Positions 53,244 through 62,977 of a stretch of DNA of 64,000 nt are shown here, piece by piece; position 1 is the stretch's first letter, and each line of letters opens with the position of its first letter. The position numbers and the translations under genes were made by a program. Where the stretch lies: contig JAZQCM010000042.1 in assembly GCA_045546275.1 (NCBI GenBank), positions 62,001 to 126,000 of the forward strand, written 5' to 3'. The notes beneath the pieces were generated by a model. It worked only from the letters and a program-made list of their open reading frames with translations, did not search any database and was not told where the DNA came from. This stretch comes from RGIG1927 sp045546275 (lineage in GTDB: Bacteria; Bacillota; Clostridia; UMGS1883).

Positions 53244-54338
53244 ATGAAAGTAACAGTTGAAAATCTTACAAAAATATATCCTTCACGAAACAGGAAGGAC
53301 AATAAAAGTGTTGTTGCGGTGAACAGCTTCAACATAGAAATTGCTGACGGCCAGCTGGTGGGCCTTCTTGGTCCTTCGGGTTGCGGAAAGTCAACAATGC
53401 TCAATCTTCTCTCAGGTCTCCAGAAGCCTACAGGGGGAAAAATTTTCTTCGACGATGACGACGTGACAAACCTTCCGCCCGAAAACCGAGGGGTGGGATT
53501 GGTTTTTCAGAACTATGCTTTGTATCCTCACCTTACAGTAAAACAGAATATAACCTTTCCTTTGGAGAACAGGCGAGGAAAGGACAAGCTCACAAAAAGT
53601 GAAATGAGTGATATGGCGCTTGAAAGCGCAAAGCTTGTACAGCTTGAAAACCTTATGGAGCGTAAGCCGGGTGAGCTTTCGGGTGGTCAGCAGCAGCGAG
53701 TTGCAATTGCCCGTGCAATTGTGAAAAACCCCCGAATTCTTCTTCTTGACGAGCCTCTTTCAAACCTTGACGCAAGACTCAGGCTTCAGACAAGAGAAGA
53801 AATCCGAAGAATTCAGCGTTCAACGGGAATTACAACTGTTTTTGTAACCCATGACCAGGAAGAGGCAATGTCAATATCTGACCTTATTATTGTTATGAAG
53901 GACGGAGTTTTACAGCAGGTAGGCAAGCCTCAGGAGGTTTACGACAATCCTGTTAATTTGTTTGTGGCAAAGTTTTTGGGTACTCCTCCTGTGAATACCT
54001 TTGACGGAGAAGTGAAAAACGGAGGGCTTTATATTGGGGACGAAAAGATTTTTGATGCTCCCCATATAAGTGACAGACAAGTTATTGTTGCGGTACGTCC
54101 CGAGGGCTTTGAAATAAATCCTTCAGGTGTATTTACCTGCAAGCTTGACCGTGTTGAGGTTATGGGTCGTGACGACAGCATTGTTTCAACTCATGAAAAA
54201 TCACACAATCCATTTGTCCGCTCTATTATAAGCTCCGAAGAGGCAAGAAAAGTTGTGGGAGACATGGTGCGATTTGACCTTAAGAAGAATAAAACCTACA
54301 TTTTTGACAAAGAAACAGAGGAACGCATTTTCTTCTGA
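53244..54338 (+). CDS. Carbohydrate ABC transporter ATP-binding protein (UgpC/MsmK-like)
   Basis: 364 residues from the ATG at 53244 (AAAGGA 9 nt upstream; the longer in-frame opening begins in the terminator region). Walker A GPSGCGKST, Q-loop LVFQNYALYPHLTV, signature LSGGQQQRVAIARA, Walker B ILLLDEPLSNLD, H-loop VFVTHDQEEAMS, then a TOBE domain (VIVAVRPEGFEINP). It energises uptake by the two permeases encoded next. First gene of a four-gene operon with overlaps or close spacing throughout. Confidence 0.95.
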   Translation: MKVTVENLTKIYPSRNRKDNKSVVAVNSFNIEIADGQLVGLLGPSGCGKSTMLNLLSGLQKPTGGKIFFDDDDVTNLPPENRGVGLVFQNYALYPHLTVKQNITFPLENRRGKDKLTKSEMSDMALESAKLVQLENLMERKPGELSGGQQQRVAIARAIVKNPRILLLDEPLSNLDARLRLQTREEIRRIQRSTGITTVFVTHDQEEAMSISDLIIVMKDGVLQQVGKPQEVYDNPVNLFVAKFLGTPPVNTFDGEVKNGGLYIGDEKIFDAPHISDRQVIVAVRPEGFEINPSGVFTCKLDRVEVMGRDDSIVSTHEKSHNPFVRSIISSEEARKVVGDMVRFDLKKNKTYIFDKETEERIFF

Positions 54339-54351
54339 TAAGGAGCAGGCT

Positions 54352-55242
54352 ATGAAAAATAATAATTTAAAAGGCTGGCTGTATTTGTTGCCTGCCATAA
54401 TATTTCTCGGTGCATTTTTGGTATACCCGTTGATAGACGTGTTCATTTACTCCTTTGAGGAGGGGTACAATTTTGCATCGGAAACATACTCCGGAGTGGG
54501 ATTGTTCAACTTTTCCTATGTGTTGCGTGACCCGTATTTTCTGCAGGCTATGAAAAACACTTTGATTCTGGTTCTTATTACTGTGCCTGCATCCACAGCA
54601 CTGGCACTTTTAATCTCGGTAGGGCTTTCAAGCATTGAAAAGCTCAGAAACCTTTTCCAGACAGTGTATTTTCTGCCCTATGTAACAAACACTCTGGCGG
54701 TGGGACTTGTTTTCATGATTCTTTTTAAACAAACACCCTACACAAACGGCTTTGTAAATATTGTGCTGAGCTTTTTCGGCGTTTCACCCATTGACTTTAT
54801 CGGCGGACCCTACTGGGCAAAAATGCTTGTTTTGTGCTTGTATACGGTGTGGGTTGTTATACCCTTTAAAATTATTGTGCTCACAGGTGCAATAGCATCG
54901 GTTGACCCCATGTATTATTCAGCTGCAAAGGTTGACGGCACAGGCAAATGGCGCATATTTACACGCATAACTCTGCCCATGATTTCGCCTACTGTGTTTT
55001 ATCTTATAATCACAGGCTTTATAGGGGCGTTCAAGGCCTATTCCGATGCGGTTGCGCTTTTCGGAACAGCCCTTAACTCCTCCGAAATGAACACCATTGT
55101 AGGGTATATTTATGACATGCTCTACGGTAATTCAGGAGGCTATCCATCCTTTGCGTCTGCGGCGGCAGTTATACTGTTTGTAATTGTGCTCACAATAACA
55201 TGCATAAATCTTCTGGTGAGCAAAAAGCATGTTCACTATTAA
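54352..55242 (+). CDS. Sugar ABC transporter permease (MalF/UgpA-like)
   Basis: 296 residues from the ATG at 54352 (AAGGAG upstream). Six membrane segments and the EAA loop YYSAAKVDGTGKWRIFTRIT, the contact site for the ATPase. It pairs with the next gene product as the two different transmembrane subunits of a CUT1-type importer. The substrate is inferred to be an oligosaccharide, from the glycosidase genes downstream. Confidence 0.93.
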   Translation: MKNNNLKGWLYLLPAIIFLGAFLVYPLIDVFIYSFEEGYNFASETYSGVGLFNFSYVLRDPYFLQAMKNTLILVLITVPASTALALLISVGLSSIEKLRNLFQTVYFLPYVTNTLAVGLVFMILFKQTPYTNGFVNIVLSFFGVSPIDFIGGPYWAKMLVLCLYTVWVVIPFKIIVLTGAIASVDPMYYSAAKVDGTGKWRIFTRITLPMISPTVFYLIITGFIGAFKAYSDAVALFGTALNSSEMNTIVGYIYDMLYGNSGGYPSFASAAAVILFVIVLTITCINLLVSKKHVHY

Positions 55243-55252
55243 GGAGGCAGCT

Positions 55253-56116
55253 ATGGATTACGAAAAAATTGAAAAATCAACCCGAGTAAAAACAAGGGCG
55301 TTCAAAGGCTTTATATATGGCTTTTTGGCTGTGTGGGCAATTTTGGTGCTGTTTCCCTTTTACTGGATGGTTTTAACAAGCTTTAAAGCCTACGGCGCCT
55401 ATAACTCCGAGTGGATTCCAAAGCTCTACACCCTAAGCCCCACCCTGCAAAACTACAAGGATGCCTTCACCCAGGTGCCTTTGGCTGATTATTTTGTAAA
55501 TACAGTAATTTTCACATTGGTTACAACAGCAGTTATGGTAATAATAACCATTCTGGCGGCATTTGCATTTTCAAGGCTTAGTTTTCATGGTCGTGATTTA
55601 GTTTTCACAATCTTTCTGGCACTTATGATGATACCAAGTGAGCTTGTTGTTATTACAAACTTTGTTACAATCACAAACCTTGATTTAAGAAATACCTTTA
55701 CAGGTCTTATATTACCGTCGGTTACATCGGTGTTTTACATTTATCTTCTTAAGGAAAACTTTGCACAGATACCCGACGAATTGTACTATGCTGCAAAGGT
55801 TGACGGCACAAGTGATTTAAGGTATCTTTTAAAGGTTATGGTGCCAATATGTAAGCCTACAATAGTTACGGTAACGGTGCTTAAAGTGATTGAGTGCTGG
55901 AACAGCTACGTGTGGCCAAGGCTCATAACCGATGATGCAAAGTATTTCCTTGTTTCAAACGGCATACAGGAAATCAGGGAAAACGGCTTCGGCCGTGACA
56001 ACATTCCTGCCATGATGGCATCGGTGGTTGTTATTTCGCTGCCCCTTGTAATACTGTTTGTGATTTTCCGAAAGAAAATCATGGCAGGTGTTTCGAGAGG
56101 GGGTATGAAAGGGTGA
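55253..56116 (+). CDS. Sugar ABC transporter permease (MalG/UgpE-like)
   Basis: 287 residues from the ATG at 55253 (AAGGAGG upstream; 10 nt after the partner permease). N-terminal FKGFIYGFLAVWAILVLFPFYWMVLTSFK is typical of MalG-like subunits; the EAA motif YYAAKVDGTSDLRYLLKVMV is present. The stop overlaps the GTG start of the binding-protein gene (GTGA). Confidence 0.93.
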   Translation: MDYEKIEKSTRVKTRAFKGFIYGFLAVWAILVLFPFYWMVLTSFKAYGAYNSEWIPKLYTLSPTLQNYKDAFTQVPLADYFVNTVIFTLVTTAVMVIITILAAFAFSRLSFHGRDLVFTIFLALMMIPSELVVITNFVTITNLDLRNTFTGLILPSVTSVFYIYLLKENFAQIPDELYYAAKVDGTSDLRYLLKVMVPICKPTIVTVTVLKVIECWNSYVWPRLITDDAKYFLVSNGIQEIRENGFGRDNIPAMMASVVVISLPLVILFVIFRKKIMAGVSRGGMKG

Positions 56117-57723
56117 AAAAGTTAGTTTCGCTTTTAATTACCCTGTTAATGCTTTTTACCCTTTCGGCTTGTCACGGACAAATTGACACCGAAAATATAG
56201 CATTGCAGAATTCTTTTCAGGTGCCTGAAAAGTTTGACACATCAAAACAATACGAAATTACCTTTTGGGCAAAAAACGACACAAACCTTACCCAGGTTGA
56301 AATTTACAAAAACGCTATTGAAGAATTTCAAAACATTTATCCCAATATAAAGGTTAATTTAAGGCTTTATACCGACTATTCAAAAATTTACAACGATGTT
56401 ATAACAAACATTGCAACTGACACAACTCCCAATGTGTGCATTACATATCCTGACCACATTGCAACGTATCTTACAGGCAGTGACACTGTTGTGGCACTTG
56501 ATAATCTTATGACACACGAAAAATACGGCCTTGGCGGAAGCGAGGTTAAATTTAATTCCCCCCGATTTGAGGAAATTGTTCCAAAGTTTTTGTCAGAATG
56601 TAAAATCGGCTCAAGCCACTATGCACTTCCTTACATGCGCTCTACCGAGGTGTGCTACGTTAACAAAACCTTTGTTGAAAAGCTTGGCTACACATTGCCC
56701 GAAAAGCTCACCTGGGACTTTGTGTGGGAGGTTTCTGGAAAAGCAACACAAAAGGATGCGGACGGAAACTTTGTTGTAAATTCGCAAAAGGTTATGATTC
56801 CGTTTTTGTATAAATCAACGGACAACATGATGATACAAATGCTTAAGCAAAAGGGTGCAGGCTACTCTGACGACAGCGGCAGAATTGAGCTTTTTAACCC
56901 TGTAACTGAGGAAATTCTGCTTGAAATTGCAAATCATAGCAAAACAGGTGCATTCAACACCTTCAAAATGGCAGGTTATCCTGCAAACTTCCTCAATGCA
57001 GGTCAGTGCATTTTTGCGGTTGACTCCACTGCAGGTGCAACCTGGATGGGGTCCGAGGCTCCATTGGTGGATATAAGTGAGGATAAGTTAGTTAATTTTG
57101 AAATAAGCGTAATGCCTATTCCTCAGTATGATACACAAAACCCCGTGATGATTTCACAGGGGCCAAGCCTTTGTATATTTAATAAGGAAGATCAAGGAGA
57201 GGTTTTAGCCTCCTGGCTCTTTGCCCAGTTTATGCTCACAAATAATGTGCAGATTGCATACGCTGAAACCGAGGGCTATGCGCCCGTTACAACCAAAGCA
57301 CAAAAAAGCGGGGAGTATGTTGATTATCTGTCAAGAAAGGGCGAGGACAATAATCTTCACTATAAAGTGAAAATTGACGCAACAAATCTTTTATTGGAAA
57401 ACACCGAAAACACATTTGTCACATCTGTTTTTAATGGTTCGGCATCTTTAAGAGATGCGGCAGGACAACTGATTGAAAGCGTTAATAAATCTGTAAGAAG
57501 AGGCGAGAAGGTTGACAAAGACTATATAAAAGCACTTTACGACGAGGTAAGTGCCCTCTACCGTCTTGACGATATTAAAAGCAAAATGCAAACCGGCAAT
57601 TTAGGCCCAATGCCCGTAGAGTCGGCAGTTTTGTTGATTGTTATTGCGCTTTGCTGGGTGTGTATGGGTGTTTATTATGTGACGGGAAAAATAAAAAACA
57701 CAAAAATGAAAGAAAAATGTTGA
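56113..57723 (+). CDS. Extracellular solute-binding lipoprotein with extra C-terminal membrane segment
   Basis: 536 residues from a GTG start overlapping the previous stop by 4 nt. Lipobox LSAC (Cys20). The fold is SBP_bac_1 (family 1): QYEITFWAKNDTN, YPNIKVNLRLYTDYSKIYNDVI, LPYMRSTEVCYVNKTFVEKLGY, FLNAGQCIFAVDSTAGATWM. It captures the sugar for the importer. Unusually, the C-terminus carries a hydrophobic segment (SAVLLIVIALCWVCMGVYYV) and a basic tail, so the protein would be held by both a lipid and a transmembrane helix. It is also longer than usual (about 420-460). Confidence 0.9.
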   Translation: MKKLVSLLITLLMLFTLSACHGQIDTENIALQNSFQVPEKFDTSKQYEITFWAKNDTNLTQVEIYKNAIEEFQNIYPNIKVNLRLYTDYSKIYNDVITNIATDTTPNVCITYPDHIATYLTGSDTVVALDNLMTHEKYGLGGSEVKFNSPRFEEIVPKFLSECKIGSSHYALPYMRSTEVCYVNKTFVEKLGYTLPEKLTWDFVWEVSGKATQKDADGNFVVNSQKVMIPFLYKSTDNMMIQMLKQKGAGYSDDSGRIELFNPVTEEILLEIANHSKTGAFNTFKMAGYPANFLNAGQCIFAVDSTAGATWMGSEAPLVDISEDKLVNFEISVMPIPQYDTQNPVMISQGPSLCIFNKEDQGEVLASWLFAQFMLTNNVQIAYAETEGYAPVTTKAQKSGEYVDYLSRKGEDNNLHYKVKIDATNLLLENTENTFVTSVFNGSASLRDAAGQLIESVNKSVRRGEKVDKDYIKALYDEVSALYRLDDIKSKMQTGNLGPMPVESAVLLIVIALCWVCMGVYYVTGKIKNTKMKEKC

Positions 57724-57747
57724 TTTTTGAAGATATTGTTGTAAAAT
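57720..57747 (+). promoter_or_regulatory. Promoter of the OB-like lipoprotein gene
   Basis: TTGATT at 57720-57725, 16-bp spacer, TAAAAT at 57742-57747; the -35 begins at the last base of the binding-protein stop region. Confidence 0.55.
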
Positions 57748-57791
57748 AGTAGTTGTATATAAAAAACTTTATGAAAAAGGAGTAGACAAAC

Positions 57792-58523
57792 ATGAAAAAG
57801 ATTTTAGCATTGTTAATGGCAGGCGCTATGGTTTTTGCACTTGCAGCATGCGGCAATGAACCTACAGACCCCACAGAGGTAGCAGTTCCTACCGAAGCTA
57901 CCGAAGAAGCGGCAGTTGTTATGACTTACGATGAATACATGGCAGCTGAAATGGAAAGCGAAGTTACTGTTGAAACATATGTTCAGGCACATCAGTCCTG
58001 GTGGGACAACAAGATTACTGTTTACTGCCAGAGCGAAGACGGTGCATACCTTCTTTATGAACTTGCATGCTCTGAAGAAGATGCAGAAAAGCTTGTTCCC
58101 GGTACAAAGATCCGTGTAAACGGTTATAAGAGCGAATGGTCAGGCGAAGTTGAAATTGTTGATGCTACATTTGAATTTGTAGACGACGGCGAAACATTCG
58201 TTGCTGAAGCACTTGACGTTACAGAGCTTCTTGGTAGCGAAGAGCTTATCAATCATCAGAATAAGTTCGCTTCCTTTAAGGGCATGAGCGTTGAAAACAT
58301 CAGCTATAAGAACGACGAACCCGGTGATGACATTTACCTTACACTTGGCTACAACGGTGCTTCCTACGAGTTCTGTGTTGAAGTTTACCTTACAGGAACA
58401 GAATCCGACGTTTACACAACAGTTGGTACTCTTGAAGTTGGCGATGTGGTTGACGTTGAAGGCTTCCTTTACTGGTACGAAGGCGTTAACCCCCACATTA
58501 CAGCTATTACAGTTGTTGAATAA
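57792..58523 (+). CDS. Lipoprotein with tandem OB-like domains
   Basis: 243 residues; AAAGGAG upstream; lipobox LAAC. A Thr/Glu/Pro-rich linker (PTDPTEVAVPTEATEEAA) is followed by two beta-rich blocks, ESEVTVETYVQAHQSWW...GTKIRVNGYKSEW and HQNKFASFKGMSVENISYK...LEVGDVVDVEGFLYWY, resembling the OB-fold repeats of clostridial lipoproteins. Function unknown. It has its own terminator, and codon use is strongly biased, suggesting high expression. Confidence 0.75.
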   Translation: MKKILALLMAGAMVFALAACGNEPTDPTEVAVPTEATEEAAVVMTYDEYMAAEMESEVTVETYVQAHQSWWDNKITVYCQSEDGAYLLYELACSEEDAEKLVPGTKIRVNGYKSEWSGEVEIVDATFEFVDDGETFVAEALDVTELLGSEELINHQNKFASFKGMSVENISYKNDEPGDDIYLTLGYNGASYEFCVEVYLTGTESDVYTTVGTLEVGDVVDVEGFLYWYEGVNPHITAITVVE

Positions 58524-58533
58524 TAACGAGTTG

Positions 58534-58570
58534 AAGGACACTCTATAAAGAGTGTCCTTTTTGCTTTTTT
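58534..58570 (+). terminator. Terminator after the OB-like lipoprotein
   Basis: AAGGACACTCT / AGAGTGTCCTT, 11-bp stem with ATAA loop and T-rich tail. Confidence 0.9.
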
Positions 58571-58622
58571 ATGGGGTTTTCTATTTTTGATAATTTAAAA
58601 CAAAAAAATGTGCAATGTGTAA

Positions 58623-58651
58623 TTGCATAAAGGATGGCACTATGGTATAGT
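58623..58651 (+). promoter_or_regulatory. Promoter of the GH43 gene
   Basis: TTGCAT at 58623-58628, 17-bp spacer, TATAGT at 58646-58651; start codon 58685. Confidence 0.6.
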
Positions 58652-58684
58652 TGTAGTATATTAAAAAATATAAAGGTGATGAAA

Positions 58685-60325
58685 ATGAAAAAAGTATTAG
58701 CAGGTGCTCTTATTATGGCAATGCTGCTTCCAAAGGTAGCGGTAGCATCAAATCCCGAAATTATTCAGACAAACAGCGGACAAAGGGTTTATTGTGGCGA
58801 CCCTGCCGCATTGACAGTTGATACAAACGGTGATGGTGAAGATGACAAGGTTTATCTTTACGTAGGTGAAGACACAGGAAGCGGTGCATACTACAGTATG
58901 CCTAACTATTTGTGTTTTTCTTCAACCGACATGGTTAACTGGTCTTATGAGGGGATACCCCTTAAAGCAGGAGACTTTTCATGGGGTAGTGCAAACGATG
59001 CATGGGCAAGTCAGGTAATCGAATACAAGGGAAAGTACTATTTTTACAACAGTAAAAACAGCTCAGGTATGTCTGTTGCAGTTTCCGATAGCCCTACAGG
59101 ACCTTTTGTTGACGCTCGTAACGGCTCAAGACTTATAGAGCCTGGATGGACACAGGGCAAGGTTGGATGGGACGATATTGACCCCACAGTGTGGGTTGAA
59201 ACTGTAAATGGTGAAGAGCACCGCTATCTTATGTGGGGCAACAGTAACCTTTATATGGTTGAATTGAATGAGGACATGATTTCCCTTAAGGGTGGCTCAT
59301 CGGCTATACGAGAGCTTACAATAAACGGCATACCTCAAAACAGCCAGTACACAGAGGCTCCGTGGATTTATAAGCGCTCGGGAGATAACACATATTACAT
59401 TTTCTTTGCCACCAACTGGCATGAGGAGCTTTCGTATGCAACAAGCGAAAACATATGGGGTCCTTATGAATACAAGGGGCTTGTAATGGCGGTGGGTGCT
59501 TCAAGCAACACCAACCATCCTGCTGTTATAGACTTTAAAGGCCAAACCTATCTTTTTTATCACACAGGAGCACAGCCTAACGGTGGTGGATACCTCAGAA
59601 GCGTGTGCATTGACAGGATGTATTTCGATGAAAACGGCAATGTTGCACAGCTTGAGGAAAGCAGTATTGGTCTTGAGGGTGAGGCTATAAGCATTTTACT
59701 TAACGAAAAAAAGCTTTCTCAGGTGCATTTTGATAACCCTACATTACCTTCTGCCTATCCCTTGGGCACAACCTTGCGCCTTGGGGGAAATCCTCTTTAC
59801 GAAACAGATTCCGAGTGGGAAATAACCGAGGGTAACGGCGGAGTGCATATTCAATCGGTGAACAAAATGGGCTATTATATAACTGAATACCGCGGAACTG
59901 TAAAGCTGCTTCATGACGATGACGATACAGCTGAATCTCTTAACAGAAGAACCTTTAAGGTAACTGAGTCTGACGGAAAGGTTATGTACGAAAGTGTTTC
60001 AAAGAAGGGTATGTATTTAAATGCCGATGAAAGCGGAAATATTGTACTTTCTGAAAACGGTGCATATTTCACACTGTCTTGTCGCACAGAGCAAACCCTT
60101 TCGGCAAATGTAGCAGACGATGCAATACTCATTTCAGGCACAAGTGAGCCTGAAAGCGAGCTGTTAATAGTAATTACAGGACCCGATAAAACTACAATTG
60201 GCTATGCAAAAACCAACATTAACGGAAAGTTTTCTTACCGCTTTGTGCCCGAAAACAAAGGCACATACAAAATCACAGCGGCAGGCAGAATAGCCGAGGT
60301 TCAATTTGGAGGTGAGGCAGAATGA
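58685..60325 (+). CDS. Secreted glycoside hydrolase family 43 protein
   Basis: 546 residues from the ATG at 58685; AAAGGTG is 6 nt upstream and abuts the in-frame ATG at 58679. Signal peptide (VLAGALIMAMLLPKVAVA). Five-bladed propeller with the GH43 triad: Asp39 (YCGDPAAL), Asp166 (WDDIDPTVW), Glu224 (EAPWIYK). The family contains beta-xylosidases, arabinofuranosidases and arabinanases. A RICIN-like or beta domain (~390-480) and a short C-terminal Ig-like domain follow. Its stop overlaps the start of the LamG gene (ATGA). Confidence 0.92.
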   Translation: MKKVLAGALIMAMLLPKVAVASNPEIIQTNSGQRVYCGDPAALTVDTNGDGEDDKVYLYVGEDTGSGAYYSMPNYLCFSSTDMVNWSYEGIPLKAGDFSWGSANDAWASQVIEYKGKYYFYNSKNSSGMSVAVSDSPTGPFVDARNGSRLIEPGWTQGKVGWDDIDPTVWVETVNGEEHRYLMWGNSNLYMVELNEDMISLKGGSSAIRELTINGIPQNSQYTEAPWIYKRSGDNTYYIFFATNWHEELSYATSENIWGPYEYKGLVMAVGASSNTNHPAVIDFKGQTYLFYHTGAQPNGGGYLRSVCIDRMYFDENGNVAQLEESSIGLEGEAISILLNEKKLSQVHFDNPTLPSAYPLGTTLRLGGNPLYETDSEWEITEGNGGVHIQSVNKMGYYITEYRGTVKLLHDDDDTAESLNRRTFKVTESDGKVMYESVSKKGMYLNADESGNIVLSENGAYFTLSCRTEQTLSANVADDAILISGTSEPESELLIVITGPDKTTIGYAKTNINGKFSYRFVPENKGTYKITAAGRIAEVQFGGEAE

Positions 60326-62295
60326 AAAAGTTTATAATAGTTTTAATTTCTTTATTGCTGCTCACTATTTCCGTTAAAGGGGCAGAGATTAATTGTGACT
60401 TTGAAAACAACGTAAACTCCTTTAAAAGTGTTACAAACACCCTTTCTTATGGTGGGAGTGTAAGCTTTACAAATGGCTTTGTAGGAAAAGGCATAGAACT
60501 TAACGGCACCTACGGGCTTGAAATAGGACAGGTGAACGATTGCTTCACAGTATCTGCAATGGTTAATATTACATCAGGTGGCGGAACAGAAACCGTATTT
60601 TTCAAAAACATGGGAACTTCATCACAGGAAAAATGGACAAGTGTGATTTATGACGAAGGAACGCCTGCTCTTTGGGCGCACGGCGGAAATTACAGCTGGA
60701 GCCGCCTTATTACCTCAGGTGAAAACACACTTTCACGCTGGGCGTATATTACCTACACTGAGGAAAACGGCATAGGGAAACTGTATGTAAACGGCAAATT
60801 GGCAGGTAGCAGCAATGCTACTGTTTCTTCGGGTACTATATATGCGGCGAGTACCTACTGGAGTGCGGATGCTCCCAATGGCATAATTGACGAAATATAT
60901 TTTAACAACAGCGTAGCTCTTACCGAAAACCAAATAATGTCTATGTACACCAATCTTGCCATACAGAATGTGTCAATTCCCAAAAAGACAATAGCTGATA
61001 TTTCTCTTCCCGAAACAATCGGAAATGCACAGGTAAGTTGGGTTTCAAGTGACGAAAGCGTTATTTCAAACGAAGGCAAGGTAACAAGAGGCGAAGAAAA
61101 CGAAACAGTTACACTTTCGCTTTATATGGATAATGAGCTTATTGAAACCTATAATGTAACAGTTTTAAAAAATGCACAGCACACAAATGACGAGGTTTTG
61201 CTTTCCTACATTTTTGACGAAACAACCGAGGCCGTTGTGGAAGACGTAAGCGGTAACGGCAACCACGGCACCATTTTCGGTGCAATGGTAGGCACGCATT
61301 TTGACGGTGTGGACGACTATGTGGAGCTTCCGGAAAATCTTCTTGCAAATTCACAAGAGTTTACAATTGTTATGGGTCTTAAATCGGAAATTGCAAAGAC
61401 CCATCAGTTTACTTTCTGCTTTGGCAGCGGCACAAATAAATACTTCTTTTTAAACACCTCACGACCGACAACCAACACCTTAAGATTAGCTATCACGGAA
61501 AACGGTGCAGGTGCTGAAAAGGATGTTGCAAGCATTCCGGGCATCCGTGAAGGGGAGCACGCTCAACTTGCAATAGCAGTTAAGGGCAGCGAGGCAACAA
61601 TGTACAAAAATGGTATTCCTGTTGCTTTCGGCGATTTAGGCATTTCGCCTGCAGAGCTTGGTAACACAACTGATAACTGGCTGGCAAAATCACCCTACAA
61701 CGACCCTTACTTCAAAGGCGATATTTACGAATTTACTGTTTATTCCAAGGCCCTTGAGTTAAGTGAAATTGAATCAATGCACTACACTGAACCTTTAGAA
61801 AAAAGCTATATTGAGAAGGTTGAAACCATTTCGGATAATATAACGGTTTACCTTAACCGTTTTTGTATGATGTCGGCAATCTGCTATGATAGCCGGGGCA
61901 AAATGCTTTGTGCTACAACGAAAAAGGTTTCAGGGGATAATCTCACTGTGGATTTTACGCTTCCTGAAAACACTGCAAATGTGGAGCTTGCGGCATATGA
62001 TGCCCACAGAGGAATAATAAAGGACAAAATGGCTGTAGCTATGTACGATGGTGTAGTCGCATACTATTCCGATGGTGAAAACATTAAAATAACAAACACA
62101 ACAGCCTTTGACAAAAATGTTAGTTTAGTGCAGGCTGTTTACAACGGAGATATTCTCAAGGATATAAAAACAATTCCCGTAAAGATAAAGGCTTTGTCAT
62201 ACACTGTGGTTGAAAATCCTGTGGAAAAAGGTGGCAAACTTATGGTGTGGTACAGCGTAAAATCCATGGAGCCTGCTTTGGGCTTAGAAAACTAA
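60322..62295 (+). CDS. Secreted LamG/concanavalin-like double-domain protein
   Basis: 657 residues; GGAGGTGAGG upstream and a 4-nt overlap with the GH43 gene. Signal peptide (FIIVLISLLLLTISVKGA). LamG-like jelly roll (~25-210), an Ig-like linker (ISLPETIGNAQVSWVSSDES), a second LamG domain (~290-480: DDYVELPENLLANSQEFTIV, DPYFKGDIYEFTVYSKALE), and a C-terminal beta domain of ~150 residues. Glycan-binding partner of the GH43 enzyme is the likely role; no catalytic residues recognised. Confidence 0.82.
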   Translation: MKKFIIVLISLLLLTISVKGAEINCDFENNVNSFKSVTNTLSYGGSVSFTNGFVGKGIELNGTYGLEIGQVNDCFTVSAMVNITSGGGTETVFFKNMGTSSQEKWTSVIYDEGTPALWAHGGNYSWSRLITSGENTLSRWAYITYTEENGIGKLYVNGKLAGSSNATVSSGTIYAASTYWSADAPNGIIDEIYFNNSVALTENQIMSMYTNLAIQNVSIPKKTIADISLPETIGNAQVSWVSSDESVISNEGKVTRGEENETVTLSLYMDNELIETYNVTVLKNAQHTNDEVLLSYIFDETTEAVVEDVSGNGNHGTIFGAMVGTHFDGVDDYVELPENLLANSQEFTIVMGLKSEIAKTHQFTFCFGSGTNKYFFLNTSRPTTNTLRLAITENGAGAEKDVASIPGIREGEHAQLAIAVKGSEATMYKNGIPVAFGDLGISPAELGNTTDNWLAKSPYNDPYFKGDIYEFTVYSKALELSEIESMHYTEPLEKSYIEKVETISDNITVYLNRFCMMSAICYDSRGKMLCATTKKVSGDNLTVDFTLPENTANVELAAYDAHRGIIKDKMAVAMYDGVVAYYSDGENIKITNTTAFDKNVSLVQAVYNGDILKDIKTIPVKIKALSYTVVENPVEKGGKLMVWYSVKSMEPALGLEN

Positions 62296-62311
62296 ACAAG
62301 GAGATAAAAAC

Positions 62312-62872
62312 ATGCTTACTTTAGAAAAAGCAAAAGAACTGCTTAATAAAACCACCACCGAGGAGCATTTGTTCCTGCATGCAAAAAATGTAATGGCGGC
62401 AATGGAGGGGCTTGCAAAGCACTTTGGAGAAAACCCTGAACACTGGAAGGCAATCGGGTACCTGCACGATTACGACTACGAGCAGTTCCCCGAGGAGCAC
62501 TTGCAGCACACTGAAAAACCTCTTAAAGAGGAAGGCCTGGAGGATTTTGAAATCCGTGCAATCCTTGCTCACGGCTACATGATAATAAACAGTGTTGAAC
62601 CTTTGACAAACCTGGAAAAATCACTTTTTGCAGTTGATGAACTGACAGGCATTATTCAAGCGGCAGCAAGGATGCGTCCCATGGGTATAACCGACATGGA
62701 AGTGTCCAGCTTTATGAAAAAGTTCAAGGACAAAAAGTTTGCGGCAAAGTGTGACCGTGAGCTTATAAAAAAAGCTTGCGAAATGCTTGGCATGGAGGTT
62801 AAAGAGGTTGCAGAAATTTGTATTGAGTCAATGAAAAACTATGCCGAGGAATTACAGCTTGGGGTAAAGTAG
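62312..62872 (+). CDS. HD-domain hydrolase
   Basis: 186 residues; AAGGAGA upstream, 16 nt after the LamG gene. Metal-binding HD pattern: EEHLFLHAKNVMAAM (His), IGYLHDYDYEQ (His-Asp), ILAHGY (His) and AVDELTG (Asp). Members are phosphohydrolases on nucleotides; this short subgroup is common in Clostridia and uncharacterised. The terminator follows immediately. Confidence 0.85.
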   Translation: MLTLEKAKELLNKTTTEEHLFLHAKNVMAAMEGLAKHFGENPEHWKAIGYLHDYDYEQFPEEHLQHTEKPLKEEGLEDFEIRAILAHGYMIINSVEPLTNLEKSLFAVDELTGIIQAAARMRPMGITDMEVSSFMKKFKDKKFAAKCDRELIKKACEMLGMEVKEVAEICIESMKNYAEELQLGVK

Positions 62873-62876
62873 TGCT

Positions 62877-62916
62877 AAAACAGAGTGGAGAGAAAAATTC
62901 TTTCCACTCTGTTTTT
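62877..62916 (+). terminator. Terminator after the HD-domain gene
   Basis: AAAACAGAGTGGA / TCCACTCTGTTTT stem with T-run; the nadB -35 box begins 2 nt later. Confidence 0.9.
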
Positions 62917-62917
62917 C

Positions 62918-62946
62918 TTGACAGTAATTTGCACTTGGTGTAAAAT
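62918..62946 (+). promoter_or_regulatory. Promoter of nadB
   Basis: TTGACA at 62918-62923, 17-bp spacer, TAAAAT at 62941-62946; start codon 62978. No NiaR/NadR-like operator recognised with confidence. Confidence 0.7.
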
Positions 62947-62977
62947 AAAGGTATCTATATTGAAAGGATCTGACTGT

